Notes under the pieces: generated by a model
Seen by the model: the letters and a program-made list of their open reading frames with translations, nothing else
What the model was told of the DNA's origin: nothing
Databases searched by the model: none
Position numbers and translations under genes: made by a program
In this document: positions 24,935-34,234 of the stretch, one piece after another
Layout of the letters: each line of letters starts with the position of its first letter
Numbering within the stretch: the first letter of the stretch is position 1
From: Candidatus Merdivicinus intestinigallinarum
Lineage (GTDB): Bacteria; Bacillota; Clostridia; Oscillospirales; Ruminococcaceae
Length of the DNA: 64,000 nucleotides
Direction of reading: 5' to 3'
NCBI GenBank assembly: GCA_018713335.1
Contig: DVOW01000046.1
Location: 1 to 64,000 of the forward strand

Positions 24935-26311
24935 TTATTCGCGAATCAAGGCTTCCAGATTGTCGTGGAACACCTTGGCCGTCAGTTTATACGCGTTTTC
25001 GTCCTCCAAAAACTCGCCGTCTTCGATCCATTTGCCCAGGACCGAGCAGAAGATCCGCCGGAAATAGTCGTGGCGGGCGTAGGAAAGGAAGCTGCGGGAG
25101 TCGGTGAGCATCCCTAAAAAGGTGGACAGGTCGCCTACCTGGGCGATGTTCTCAATCTGCTCGATGATGCCCTTTTTGTGGTCGCAGAACCACCAGGCCG
25201 CGCCGCAGATGACTCCCCGGAAGCTGCCCGCAATGGTGGCCAGGGTGGGGCAGGCGGTGGGGTTCAGGGAATAGAGGATGGTTTTGGGAAGTTCCCCTCT
25301 GGATTCCGCGCGGTCCAAAATGGCCACAATATCATCGGAGGGCACGGCGTCCCGGATGGAATCGCCGCCGCAGTCCGGGCCGATGGCGGCGAACATGGAA
25401 GAATTAGTGTTGCGCTTTACGGCAATGTGCAGCTGCATGACAAGGCCCCGTTTTTTATATTCCCCGGCCAGCCAGCAGTAGCAGAAACCTAAGAACTTGT
25501 GAAATTCACAGCCGCAGATTTCCTCGCCACGGAGGGCCTTTTCCAAAGCCGCGGCCGCTTCCTCCTCCGTACCAATGGCGGAGGGGAAGGTTTCAATGCC
25601 CACATCGGTGAACTTGCAGCCCATGGAGCAGAAGAAATTCAGCCGTTTTAAGACCGCCTCTTTCCAGGAGGCAAAATCCGTGATGGCCATTCCGGCGGCA
25701 CTGGACAGCCGTGCGACGTAATCCCGGTAGCCGGGCTTTGTAATGCTCAGCAGGGTGTCCGGACGGAAAGCCGGAGTGACGACGGTGGGGAAGGAGGCGT
25801 CCTCCGCAATGAGCTTGTGGTATTTCAGGGAATCCGCTGGATCATCCGTAGTGGACAGGTATTCCACGTTGGAGGACACAATCAGCTTTCGGGGGGACAG
25901 ATGTTTTTCCCGGATGACGGCGTTGGCCCTTTCCCGGATGGACGCGGCGGTTTTGCCGTTTAAGGGGGTGTCAATGCCGAAAAAGAGCCGCAGCTCCATG
26001 TGGGTCCAGTGGTAAAGGGGGTTCCCGGCGGCAGTGGCCAGGGCCTCGGCGTATTTCTGGAACTTTTCGCCCCAGGAAGCGTCCCCGGTGATGTATTTTT
26101 CCTCAATGCCGTGGCAGCGCATGAGCCGCCATTTATAATGGTCGCCGCCTAAGAACATCTCGCCGATGTCGGAAAACTCCTTGTCCTCGTAAATTTCCTT
26201 GGGGGACAGGTGGCAGTGATAGTCGATAATGGGCAGGTCCTTGCAGGCGTGATACAGCCGCGCCGCCGCGTCGTTGGCCAGCAGGTAGCGGGGCCCCATA
26301 AATTCGCTCAT
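24935..26311 (-). CDS. uxaC: Glucuronate/galacturonate isomerase
   Basis: A 458-residue UxaC, which turns D-glucuronate into D-fructuronate and D-galacturonate into D-tagaturonate, the first step of hexuronate use. The HxH metal motif of the amidohydrolase fold is IDYHCHLSPKEIYE (about residue 30). Other family blocks are HWTHMELRLFFGID, SSNVEYLSTTDDP and RSFLSYARHDYFRR. The start at 26311 follows AAAGGAG; the open frame extends to 26359 without an SD. No uxaB, uxuA or kdgK is visible, so the rest of the pathway is elsewhere. Confidence 0.95.
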   Translation of the reverse strand: MSEFMGPRYLLANDAAARLYHACKDLPIIDYHCHLSPKEIYEDKEFSDIGEMFLGGDHYKWRLMRCHGIEEKYITGDASWGEKFQKYAEALATAAGNPLYHWTHMELRLFFGIDTPLNGKTAASIRERANAVIREKHLSPRKLIVSSNVEYLSTTDDPADSLKYHKLIAEDASFPTVVTPAFRPDTLLSITKPGYRDYVARLSSAAGMAITDFASWKEAVLKRLNFFCSMGCKFTDVGIETFPSAIGTEEEAAAALEKALRGEEICGCEFHKFLGFCYCWLAGEYKKRGLVMQLHIAVKRNTNSSMFAAIGPDCGGDSIRDAVPSDDIVAILDRAESRGELPKTILYSLNPTACPTLATIAGSFRGVICGAAWWFCDHKKGIIEQIENIAQVGDLSTFLGMLTDSRSFLSYARHDYFRRIFCSVLGKWIEDGEFLEDENAYKLTAKVFHDNLEALIRE

Positions 26312-26637
26312 ATGATCCACTCCTTTTCTTGAAATTTGCATAATGCAGCGTATCTTCATTATATCTCACTTTTTTTCACAATACCATAGCGAAAACAGGC
26401 GGAAAGGATTGTAAATCCGGCGCATTTCCTGATATGTTCCGGTGTTGTACGCGGGCTGGGACGTTCGAAAAGGCCGCAATAATTTTGTAGGGGCGGGGTT
26501 TCCCCGCCCGCCGGTTTTACAGAAACGACAGAAGATGAAATTTTCCCATACCCGCCGGAAGTAAGGTTTACGAAGGACAGTTTTTCTGTGGGAATAGCCG
26601 ATTTTTTGGAAAAGACGGAAAAAATATGCCGTTCCCG
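26312..26637. repeat. Intergenic stretch with one palindromic repeat
   Basis: No gene. Around 26486-26516 is another member of the repeat family (TTGTAGGGGCGGGGTTTCCC, then CGCCCG), followed by TTTTACAGAAACGACAGAAG as in the copies at 28.4 kb. Confidence 0.65.
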
Positions 26638-26666
26638 TTGTCAAAAGGGCGAAAAATTATTATAAT
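26638..26666 (+). promoter_or_regulatory. Promoter of the DUF1846 gene
   Basis: TTGTCA (26638-26643), 17-nt spacer, TATAAT (26661-26666). It lies 41 nt before the start codon and fits a SigA promoter well. Confidence 0.8.
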
Positions 26667-26706
26667 AAATAAGATGTGTGTATGAGATGAGGAAAGGATG
26701 AGGTTG

Positions 26707-28191
26707 ATGAATCGGATCGGATTTGACAATGAGAAATACTTGGAGCTCCAATCCCGGCGCATTCGGGAACGGATCGCCCAATTTGACAATAAACTGTATT
26801 TGGAGTTCGGCGGCAAGCTGTTTGACGACTTCCACGCCTCCCGGGTCCTGCCGGGCTTCGCGCCGGACAGCAAGGTGAAAATGCTGTTGCAGATGAAGGA
26901 TTCCGCGGAGATCGTCATTGTCATCAACGCGGCGGACATTGAGAAAAACAAGGTCCGGGGGGATTTGGGCATCACCTATGACGTGGACGTCCTCCGGCTC
27001 ATGGACGCCTTCCACAGCATTGGCCTTTATGTGGGCAGCGTGGTCATCGCCCAGTATTCCGGCCAGCCCGCGGCGGACGCCTTCCGCAAACGTCTGGAAT
27101 CCCTGAAAGTGCGGACCTACCTGCACTACCCCATCGCCGGGTACCCCGCCAACATCCCGCTGATCGTCAGCGACGACGGCTACGGCAAAAACGAGTATAT
27201 CGAAACCACCCGGCCTTTAGTGGTCATTACGGCCCCCGGCCCCGGCAGCGGAAAAATGGCCACCTGCCTTTCCCAGCTTTACCACGAGTACAAACGGGGG
27301 ATCAAGGCCGGCTACGCCAAATTTGAAACCTTCCCCATCTGGAACCTTCCCCTGAAGCACCCGGTGAACCTGGCTTACGAGGCGGCCACCGCGGATCTGA
27401 ACGACGTCAATATGATCGACCCCTTCCACCTGGAAGCCTACGGCGAAACCACCGTCAACTACAACCGGGATGTGGAGATCTTCCCGGTCTTAAACGCCAT
27501 TTTTGAGAAAATCGCCGGGGAGAGCCCCTATAAATCCCCCACAGACATGGGCGTCAATATGGCCGGTTACTGCATCGTGGACGACGACGCGGTGAAAGAG
27601 GCCTCCCGCCAGGAAATCGTCCGCCGGTACTACCACGCCCTCTGCGACCAGCGCACCGGCCGGGGCGAGGCGGAAGCCGTTTACAAAGTGGAGCTGCTGA
27701 TGAAGCAGGCCAAGGTGGACGTGGAGGACCGGCCTGTTGTCCAGGCGGCGGTGAAGCGGGCCGAGGAAACCGGTTTCCCGGCGGCGGCCATTGAACTGCC
27801 TGACGGGCGCATTGTCACCGGCAAGACTTCCTCCCTGCTGGGGGCTTCTTCCGCGGCACTTTTAAACGCGCTGAAAGAGCTGGGCGGCATCCCCGACCAT
27901 CTGCACCTGATTTCCCCGTCCACCATTGAACCTATCCAGGATCTGAAGGTGCGGCACCTGGGCAACCACAACCCCCGGCTGCACACGGACGAGATCCTCA
28001 TCGCCCTGTCCATCAGCGCCGTGACCAACGAAACGGCGGCTCTGGCCCTGGCCCAGCTGGAAAAGCTCAAAGGCTGCGAGGCCCATTCCTCCGTCATCCT
28101 GTCCCAGGTGGACGATTCCGTGTTCCGCAAATTGGGTGTCAACCTGACCTGTGAGCCGGTCTATCAGACCAAGAAGCTCTACCATAAATAA
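26707..28191 (+). CDS. DUF1846 (UPF0371) family protein
   Basis: A 494-residue protein of DUF1846, conserved in length. Recognised segments are IGFDNEKYLELQS at the start, LYLEFGGKLFDD, ITAPGPGSGKMATCLSQL, a P-loop-like region, and MAGYCIVDDDAVKEAS. Structures are known for the family but no reaction is established. The ATG at 26707 is chosen because the family starts M-x-IGFDNEKY and GAGGAAAGG lies upstream; the ATG at 26698 is an alternative. Confidence 0.9.
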   Translation: MNRIGFDNEKYLELQSRRIRERIAQFDNKLYLEFGGKLFDDFHASRVLPGFAPDSKVKMLLQMKDSAEIVIVINAADIEKNKVRGDLGITYDVDVLRLMDAFHSIGLYVGSVVIAQYSGQPAADAFRKRLESLKVRTYLHYPIAGYPANIPLIVSDDGYGKNEYIETTRPLVVITAPGPGSGKMATCLSQLYHEYKRGIKAGYAKFETFPIWNLPLKHPVNLAYEAATADLNDVNMIDPFHLEAYGETTVNYNRDVEIFPVLNAIFEKIAGESPYKSPTDMGVNMAGYCIVDDDAVKEASRQEIVRRYYHALCDQRTGRGEAEAVYKVELLMKQAKVDVEDRPVVQAAVKRAEETGFPAAAIELPDGRIVTGKTSSLLGASSAALLNALKELGGIPDHLHLISPSTIEPIQDLKVRHLGNHNPRLHTDEILIALSISAVTNETAALALAQLEKLKGCEAHSSVILSQVDDSVFRKLGVNLTCEPVYQTKKLYHK

Positions 28192-28195
28192 TTGT

Positions 28196-28233
28196 AAAAA
28201 CAGGGGCGTCCTTCGCGGACACCCCTGTTTTTT
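28196..28233 (+). terminator. Intrinsic terminator
   Basis: AAACAGGGGCGTCC pairs with GGACACCCCTGTTT (one mismatch), loop TTCGC, then TTTTTC. Ends the DUF1846 gene. Confidence 0.9.
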
Positions 28234-28239
28234 CTGTAA

Positions 28240-28795
28240 ACCCGGCGGGGAATCGCCGCTGATAATTCGCCGCGGCCGTTATGCCACGCGCCGGGTTTCT
28301 GAACGGCGGGATGAACCGCCGTTTTCGATACAAATTCCCCGAAACGGCGTCAGGCCGTAACGTTCGGATTGTAGGGGACGGGTTTCCCGTCCCGCGATTT
28401 TACAGAAACGGCGGGGCGTCGGGGACGCCGCCCCTACAATTCCTCTTGAAACATTCCGAATAGATTGTAGGGGCGACCATGTCATCAATTTGATGACGGC
28501 CGCCCGCGTTTCTCCCAAAACATTGCGATTTACCGGCGGGCACGCAATGCGCGCCCCTACAGTTTATTTGAGATGTTTCGATAGAATTTGTAGGGGGGTT
28601 CCCCACCCGACGATTTTTTCAAAACATTTCGGCGTTCTACGCGGGCCGGGGGACCCGGCCCCTACAAATTCGTTTCCTGTCCAAATTACCAAACAGACAG
28701 AAAATGAAACCTCCCCATGACGGCGTAGTTTATCGCGCCGTTCCAGCGGTTGGATAGGGGTACAACGGCCGCATCGAATTTCCTCCAGGCGTAGC
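28240..28795. repeat. Dense cluster of intergenic palindromic repeats
   Basis: About 550 nt without a gene. It holds at least six palindromic modules in a row: TTGTAGGGGACGGGTTTCCC near 28371, one ending GACGCCGCCCCTACAA near 28440, a GACCATGTCATCAATTTGAT element near 28471, one ending GCGCGCCCCTACA near 28560, a TTGTAGGGGGGTTCCCCACC unit near 28590, and a GCGGGCCGGGGGACCCGGCC unit near 28640. It ends in the 26-bp sequence duplicated by the insertion sequence. Confidence 0.8.
28770..28795. repeat. Left copy of 26-bp direct repeat flanking the IS
   Basis: Identical to 29860-29885. It begins CGCATCGAATTTCC and ends CAGGCGTAGC. This is the pattern expected of a long target-site duplication. Confidence 0.9.
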
Positions 28796-29859
28796 TGTAG
28801 GTTTGTCAAAGATATTGGACAATGAACTCAAGAGGAGAAAGCCAGTCTAGAGGTCTCATAGGGAAGTTGTTGGAATGGCGGTTGTGGACAGCAAGCTGGT
28901 TTGCGAAATCGACAAGAGAGAAGAAGGAATGACAGGAGTAGAAGCGTTTCTGATCTTCTCTGTGACTGCGTTCCACCTTGCCGTTGTGGCGGGGCGTGTA
29001 GGGACGGATAAGCTTGTGGCGTATCCCCAGTTTGGCGGCAGTAGCTTCAAAGAGTGTGGGAAGCTGCCGTTTGCTGTTGGAAAAACGATTGGTGAATTCA
29101 AAGCCGTTATCTGTCTGAACACATTCCACTTTGATGCCATGCCTGGCATACCAGGCAGTCATCTTTTTGAGAAAATCGGCAGAAGAATAGGTGGATTGTT
29201 CCGGATAAGCGGCGAGAAACCGCAAACGCGTGAACTCATCAATAGCGGTGTACTGAAACAGACGCAGATGAGGATCGGCAATACAGCAGCGGGGAACGAC
29301 TTTTACGTCTATCTGAACTCGCTGACCGGGATAGGTCATCTGCTGGTAAGGCTTCGGCTTGTAGGCTGCTTTGGGTTCCGGCTGTGGGAACAAGCCCATT
29401 TTCCGCATGACCCGAAAAAGACTCTCGGGACGTCGGGTATAACCTCTTTGGCGGAGCCGGTGCCAGAGTTCCACCATGCCGAGATTGGGATTGCGGCGAC
29501 GCATATCCTTTATCAGCTTCAATTCTGCTTCGGTGTGCTGGTTCGGATGGCCGTGAGGACGCCGGGACTGGCAGGCCAGGGAAGAAACGTTTCCATCCCA
29601 GCGAGCCCTCCAGAAGTAGATATACGATCTGCTCTTGTTGTATTTTCTGCTGGCACGGCTGACTCCATATTTTTCCACATATTTCATCAGGGATTGCCGA
29701 TAGGCCATGTCTTGTGTTATACTGGTACTCATGAAGGATAGGCCTCCTTTTTCGGTAAGTTTTGTGTGGTAACTTAACTATACCCTATGAAGGCCCTATC
29801 CTTCTACTCTTTTTTCCTTTTTTCTTCTCCTCCTGTCCAATATCTATTGTACTCCTACA
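28796..29859 (-). mobile_element. Insertion sequence, 1064 bp
   Basis: Terminal inverted repeats of 26 bp lie at 28796-28821 and 29834-29859. Both start TGTAGG and share AGATATTGGACA at their inner end, 20 of 26 positions in all. The element holds a single intact transposase gene and is flanked by an exact 26-bp direct repeat. The intact gene, the exact duplication and the clean ends suggest a recent insertion. It interrupts an intergenic repeat 31 bp upstream of the topoisomerase promoter. Confidence 0.9.
28806..29732 (-). CDS. DDE transposase of the IS3/IS481-like superfamily
   Basis: A 308-residue transposase. An N-terminal HTH (MKYVEKYGVSRASRKYNKS) and a second one (MVELWHRLRQRGYTRRPES) precede the rve catalytic core. 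The acidic triad is visible as Asp in QIDVKV, Asp in VQTDNGFEF and Glu in HNGKVERSHRED. Start ATG follows AAAGGAGG. The stop codon lies inside the left terminal repeat. The length of the direct repeat (26 bp) is unlike IS3 and recalls the IS1202 group, but family assignment needs a database comparison. Confidence 0.88.
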   Translation of the reverse strand: MSTSITQDMAYRQSLMKYVEKYGVSRASRKYNKSRSYIYFWRARWDGNVSSLACQSRRPHGHPNQHTEAELKLIKDMRRRNPNLGMVELWHRLRQRGYTRRPESLFRVMRKMGLFPQPEPKAAYKPKPYQQMTYPGQRVQIDVKVVPRCCIADPHLRLFQYTAIDEFTRLRFLAAYPEQSTYSSADFLKKMTAWYARHGIKVECVQTDNGFEFTNRFSNSKRQLPTLFEATAAKLGIRHKLIRPYTPRHNGKVERSHREDQKRFYSCHSFFSLVDFANQLAVHNRHSNNFPMRPLDWLSPLEFIVQYL

Positions 29860-29885
29860 CGCATCGAATTTCCTCCAGGCGTAGC
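29860..29885. repeat. Right copy of 26-bp direct repeat flanking the IS
   Basis: Exact copy of 28770-28795, directly after the right terminal repeat of the insertion sequence. Confidence 0.9.
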
Positions 29886-29889
29886 CTGG

Positions 29890-29918
29890 TTGACAGAAAA
29901 CGGAAAATATTATAAAAT
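29890..29918 (+). promoter_or_regulatory. Promoter of the type IIA topoisomerase operon
   Basis: TTGACA (29890-29895), 17-nt spacer, TAAAAT (29913-29918). The -35 box starts 5 bp after the IS-flanking direct repeat. Confidence 0.75.
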
Positions 29919-29982
29919 AAAAGGTACGGCTTTGGGCAGACTGTGCGGAAACCCTCAGCAAAAATACAAATGGGAGGCTGTC

Positions 29983-31965
29983 ATGGCAAAACGAAATCAG
30001 GTTTACGGCAACGAAAGCATTTCGTCCTTAAAAGGCGCGGACCGGGTGCGGAAACGCCCCGCTGTGATCTTCGGGTCGGATGGGCTGGAAGGCTGCGAAC
30101 ATTCTTTCTTTGAAATTCTGTCAAACTCCATCGACGAGGCCCGGGCGGGCTTTGGCACCAAAATCCTGGTGACCCGCTACGCGGACAATTCCCTGGAGGT
30201 CCAGGATTTCGCCCGGGGGATCCCGGTGGACTGGAACCCCAATGAACAGCGCTACAACTGGGAGCTGGTGTTCTGCGAGCTTTATGCCGGCGGCAAATAT
30301 AAAAACGGCGGGGACAGCTACGAATATTCCTTAGGGCTAAACGGCCTGGGTTCCTGCGCTACCCAGTATTCTTCCGAATATTTCGACGTCCAGGTCATCC
30401 GGGACGGCTTTGAGTATAACCTCCACTTTGAGAAGGGTTCCCTGGTGGGGGAGATGCAGAAAACCCCCACAAACTCCAAAAAAACCGGCACCCGGCAGAA
30501 ATGGCGGCCGGATTTGGAGGTTTTTACGGATATTAATATCCCTTCGGAATTTTTCCTGGACACCTTAAAAAAGCAGGCGGTGGTCAACCCCGGCCTGACC
30601 TTTGAGTTCACCGACTACACCCCGGAAGGCAAGAAAACCTACACCTTCTGCTATGAAAACGGCCTCACCGACTATTTAAAGGAACGTTTGGGGGAGGAAG
30701 AAGCCCTTACCGACGTCCAGTACTGGGAGGCGGAACGGGTGGGCCGGGACCGGGAGGACAAGCCCGATTACAAGGTGAAGCTTTCAGTGGCCGTGGCCTT
30801 CTCCAACAGGGTCCAGTTTGCGGAATATTACCACAATTCCAGCTTCCTGGAGCACGGCGGTTCCCCGGAACGGGCGGTGCGCCAAGCTTTTGTTTCCCAG
30901 ATTGACGCTTATTTGAAGCAGCAGGGAAAATACCTGAAAAACGAAAGCAAGATCAATTACAGCGATGTGGAGGACTGCCTGGCCCTGGTTTCCTCCTCCT
31001 TCTCCACCCAGACTTCCTACGAGAACCAGACCAAAAAGGCCATCAACAACAAGTTCATTTACGAGGCCATGACGGAGTTCTTAAAGCACCAGCTGGAAAT
31101 CTGGTTTTTGGAAAACCCGGTGGAGGCGAACAAAATCGCCGAGCAGATCCTGGTCAACAAGCGCAGCCGGGAAAACGCCGAGAAAACCCGCTTGAACATC
31201 AAAAAGAAGCTCCAGGGCACCATCGACCTGGCCAACCGGGTGCAGAAATTCATCGACTGCCGCACCAAGGACGTCTCCGTCCGGGAGCTGTTCATCGTGG
31301 AGGGCGACTCGGCGCTGGGTTCCGTAAAGCTCTCCCGGGATGCGGAATTTCAGGCTATTATCCCGGTCCGGGGCAAGATTTTGAACTGCCTCAAAGCGGA
31401 CTACGATAAGATCTTCAAAAACGAGATCATCACCGACCTGCTGAAGGTCTTAGGCTGCGGCGTGGAGGTCAAATCCAAGGCCAACAAGGAGCTTTCCAAC
31501 TTTGACTTAAATAACCTGCGCTGGAACAAGGTGGTTATCTGCACCGACGCCGATTACGACGGCTTCCAGATCCGTACCCTGATCCTCACTATGCTTTACC
31601 GCCTGACCCCCACCCTCATTGAAAAAGGGTATGTGTATATCGCCCAGACCCCTCTGTACGAAATTACCACCAAAAAGCGCACCTATTTTGCCTACAACGA
31701 GCAGGAACGGGGCCAGATCATGGACATGATTGGCGATGAGAAATTCACCATCCAGCGGTCCAAGGGCCTTGGTGAGAACGACCCAGAAATGATGGCCCTG
31801 ACCACCATGAACCCCAAGACCCGCCGGGCCATCAAGGTCACGCCGGAGGGGGCCGCCCAGACTGCCGCCCTCTTTGAGCTGCTGCTGGGGGACGACCTCC
31901 AAGGACGCAAGGACATGATTGCCGAACACGGCCACGAATACCTGGATATGCTGGATATTTCCTGA
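29983..31965 (+). CDS. Type IIA DNA topoisomerase subunit B (ParE/GyrB-like)
   Basis: A 660-residue ATPase subunit. The GHKL ATP-binding region has FFEILSNSIDEA (catalytic Glu) and LGLNGLGSCAT in place of the canonical DGRGIPV/GGLHGVG wording. The TOPRIM region has VEGDSALGSVKLSRD and CTDADYDGFQIR (Asp-x-Asp), and QRSKGLGEND follows. These differ from housekeeping GyrB (VDNSIDEA, TDADVDGAHI, YKGLGEMN), so it is a divergent paralogue, more like a topoisomerase IV subunit. The start is ATG 29983 after GGGAGG. It is 13 nt before the A subunit and both act as a heterotetramer that passes DNA duplexes. Confidence 0.9.
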   Translation: MAKRNQVYGNESISSLKGADRVRKRPAVIFGSDGLEGCEHSFFEILSNSIDEARAGFGTKILVTRYADNSLEVQDFARGIPVDWNPNEQRYNWELVFCELYAGGKYKNGGDSYEYSLGLNGLGSCATQYSSEYFDVQVIRDGFEYNLHFEKGSLVGEMQKTPTNSKKTGTRQKWRPDLEVFTDINIPSEFFLDTLKKQAVVNPGLTFEFTDYTPEGKKTYTFCYENGLTDYLKERLGEEEALTDVQYWEAERVGRDREDKPDYKVKLSVAVAFSNRVQFAEYYHNSSFLEHGGSPERAVRQAFVSQIDAYLKQQGKYLKNESKINYSDVEDCLALVSSSFSTQTSYENQTKKAINNKFIYEAMTEFLKHQLEIWFLENPVEANKIAEQILVNKRSRENAEKTRLNIKKKLQGTIDLANRVQKFIDCRTKDVSVRELFIVEGDSALGSVKLSRDAEFQAIIPVRGKILNCLKADYDKIFKNEIITDLLKVLGCGVEVKSKANKELSNFDLNNLRWNKVVICTDADYDGFQIRTLILTMLYRLTPTLIEKGYVYIAQTPLYEITTKKRTYFAYNEQERGQIMDMIGDEKFTIQRSKGLGENDPEMMALTTMNPKTRRAIKVTPEGAAQTAALFELLLGDDLQGRKDMIAEHGHEYLDMLDIS

Positions 31966-31978
31966 AAGGAGCGCCAAA

Positions 31979-34216
31979 ATGCCCAAAAAACAGAAAGAAA
32001 CCCCGAAAACGGCGCTGGAAACCGCCTATATCAAGGACGCCGGACTGGTGGTCCAGCAGCCTATTACCGAAACCCTGCTGGAAAACTATATGCCCTACGC
32101 CATGAGCGTTATCGTTTCCCGGGCTTTGCCGGAGATCGACGGCTTCAAGCCCGCCCACCGGAAGCTTTTGTACACCATGTACCTCATGGGCCTGTTGAAT
32201 GGCCCCCGGACCAAGTCGGCCAATGTAGTGGGCCAGACCATGAAATTAAACCCCCACGGCGACCAGACCATTTACGAAACCATGGTGCGTTTGGCCAAAG
32301 GCAACGAGTCCCTGCTCCACCCTTATGTGGATTCCAAGGGGAACTTCGGCAAGGCCTATTCCCGGGATATGGCCTACGCCGCCTCCCGTTACACGGAGGT
32401 CAAATTGGAGAAGATCGCCGGGGAGCTTTTTAAGGACATCGGCAAGGACACGGTGGATTTCGTCCCCAACTACGACAACACCATGACGGAACCCACCCTG
32501 TTCCCGGCCACCTTTCCCTCCATTTTGGTCAATTCCAACGTGGGCATCGCCGTTTCCATGGCCAGCGCCATCTGCCCCTTCAACCTGGCGGAGGTCTGCG
32601 AAACCACGGTACAGCTTCTGAAAAACCCGGATTTTGACGTCACCGAAACCTTAAAAGGCCCGGATTTCCCCGGCGGCGGCTATCTCATCCTGAATCCCGA
32701 GGAATTCCGGAAGGTCTGCGAAACCGGCAGGGGCTCCCTGCGGATTCGAGGGCGGTACCGGTACGATAAATCCGCCAACTGCATTGAGATTACCGAAATT
32801 CCTCCTACCACCACAGTAGAGGTCATTATCGACAAGATGATCGACCTGGTAAAATCCGGGAAAATCCGGGAAATCTCCGACATCCGGGACGAAACCGACC
32901 TTTCCGGCTTAAAGATCGCCGTGGAGCTGAAGCGGGGCGCCGACCCGGACAAGCTCATGAACCGGCTGTTCAAAATGACCCCCCTGGAGGACTCCTATTC
33001 CTGCAACTTCAACGTCCTCATCGACGGCGTGCCCAAGGTGCTGGGGGCCAAGGGGATTTTGCTGGAGTGGATCAATTTCCGCCAGAACTGCGTGGCCAGG
33101 CGGGTAAAATTCGACCTGAAAAAAGCGGAGGACAAGCTGCATCTGCTCCAGGGCCTTGGGAAAATCCTGCTGGACATCGACAAGGCCATCCACATCGTCC
33201 GGGAAACCGAGGACGAGGAGGAAGTGGTGCCCAACCTGATGATGGGCTTCGGCATCGATGAGATCCAGGCGGAATATGTGGCGGAAATCAAGCTGCGGCA
33301 TTTAAACCGGCAGTACATCCTGGACCGGCTCACGGAAACCAAGGATTTGGAAAACGCCATCGCGGAAATGCAGGACATTCTGGAAAGTCCCCGGAAAATC
33401 AAGAAAATCATCATCACCGAATTGCAGGAGGTGGCCAAAAAGTACGGCCAGCCCCGGAAAACCCTGTTCCTGTACGCCGACGAAACGGACGACGGCGGGG
33501 AAGAGGAGGAGATCCCGGATTACCCGGTCCACCTGTTCGTGACGGCGGAAGGGTATTTCAAAAAGATCCTGCCTCAGTCTCTGCGGATGAGCAACGCCCA
33601 GAAGCTGAAAGAAGGGGACGAGATCCGGGTGGAAGTCGAGTCCACCAACCGGGCGGAGCTTCTGTTCTTTACAGACAAATGCCAGGTGTACAAGGCCAAA
33701 GCCAGCGACTTCACTGAAACAAAGGCCAGCGTCATGGGGGACTACATCCCTTCCCGGCTGGGCTTTGACGAGGGGGAACGGCTGGTGGAGGCGGTGATTA
33801 CCCTGGACTATCAAGGGGATGTACTGTTCTTCTTTGAAAACGGCAAGGTGTCCAAGGTGCCTTTGTCCGCCTATGAAACCAAAACCAACCGCCGCAAGCT
33901 CCAGAAGGCTTATTCGGACAAATCGCCCCTGCTGGCGGTTTCCGTTCCGGGAGAAGGGCAGGAGTACATCCTCACTTCCAACCAAAAGCGCAAGCTGATC
34001 TTCAATCCGGCCATGATCGCCGTCAAAGCTACCCGGGACAACCAGGGAGTGGCTGTTATGACCCTGAAAAAAAACGGCTTTGTGGAAAAGGTGGAGCCGC
34101 TGACGGAGCAGTCCTTTGTGAACCCCAACCGCTACCGCACCAAGACCCTGCCGGCTGCCGGCGGGATCGTCCGGGAGGAGGATTTGGGGGAACAGCTGAC
34201 CTTAGCCGGCGAATAA
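31979..34216 (+). CDS. Type IIA DNA topoisomerase subunit A (ParC/GyrA-like)
   Basis: A 745-residue DNA-cleaving subunit. The active-site Tyr is Tyr138 in AYAASRYTEVKL. The winged-helix region has ALPEIDGFKPAHRKLLYTMY, close to the canonical RALPDVRDGLKPVQRRIL. The C-terminal domain from about residue 510 has the beta-pinwheel-like repeats of GyrA/ParC (VTAEGYFKKILP, FFENGKVSKVPLS, MTLKKNGFVEKVEP), though shorter than in GyrA and without an obvious GyrA box. The start is ATG 31979 after GAAAGGAG. Together with subunit B it would decatenate or relax DNA. Confidence 0.9.
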   Translation: MPKKQKETPKTALETAYIKDAGLVVQQPITETLLENYMPYAMSVIVSRALPEIDGFKPAHRKLLYTMYLMGLLNGPRTKSANVVGQTMKLNPHGDQTIYETMVRLAKGNESLLHPYVDSKGNFGKAYSRDMAYAASRYTEVKLEKIAGELFKDIGKDTVDFVPNYDNTMTEPTLFPATFPSILVNSNVGIAVSMASAICPFNLAEVCETTVQLLKNPDFDVTETLKGPDFPGGGYLILNPEEFRKVCETGRGSLRIRGRYRYDKSANCIEITEIPPTTTVEVIIDKMIDLVKSGKIREISDIRDETDLSGLKIAVELKRGADPDKLMNRLFKMTPLEDSYSCNFNVLIDGVPKVLGAKGILLEWINFRQNCVARRVKFDLKKAEDKLHLLQGLGKILLDIDKAIHIVRETEDEEEVVPNLMMGFGIDEIQAEYVAEIKLRHLNRQYILDRLTETKDLENAIAEMQDILESPRKIKKIIITELQEVAKKYGQPRKTLFLYADETDDGGEEEEIPDYPVHLFVTAEGYFKKILPQSLRMSNAQKLKEGDEIRVEVESTNRAELLFFTDKCQVYKAKASDFTETKASVMGDYIPSRLGFDEGERLVEAVITLDYQGDVLFFFENGKVSKVPLSAYETKTNRRKLQKAYSDKSPLLAVSVPGEGQEYILTSNQKRKLIFNPAMIAVKATRDNQGVAVMTLKKNGFVEKVEPLTEQSFVNPNRYRTKTLPAAGGIVREEDLGEQLTLAGE

Positions 34217-34234
34217 ACGCCCCAAAATTGCACC

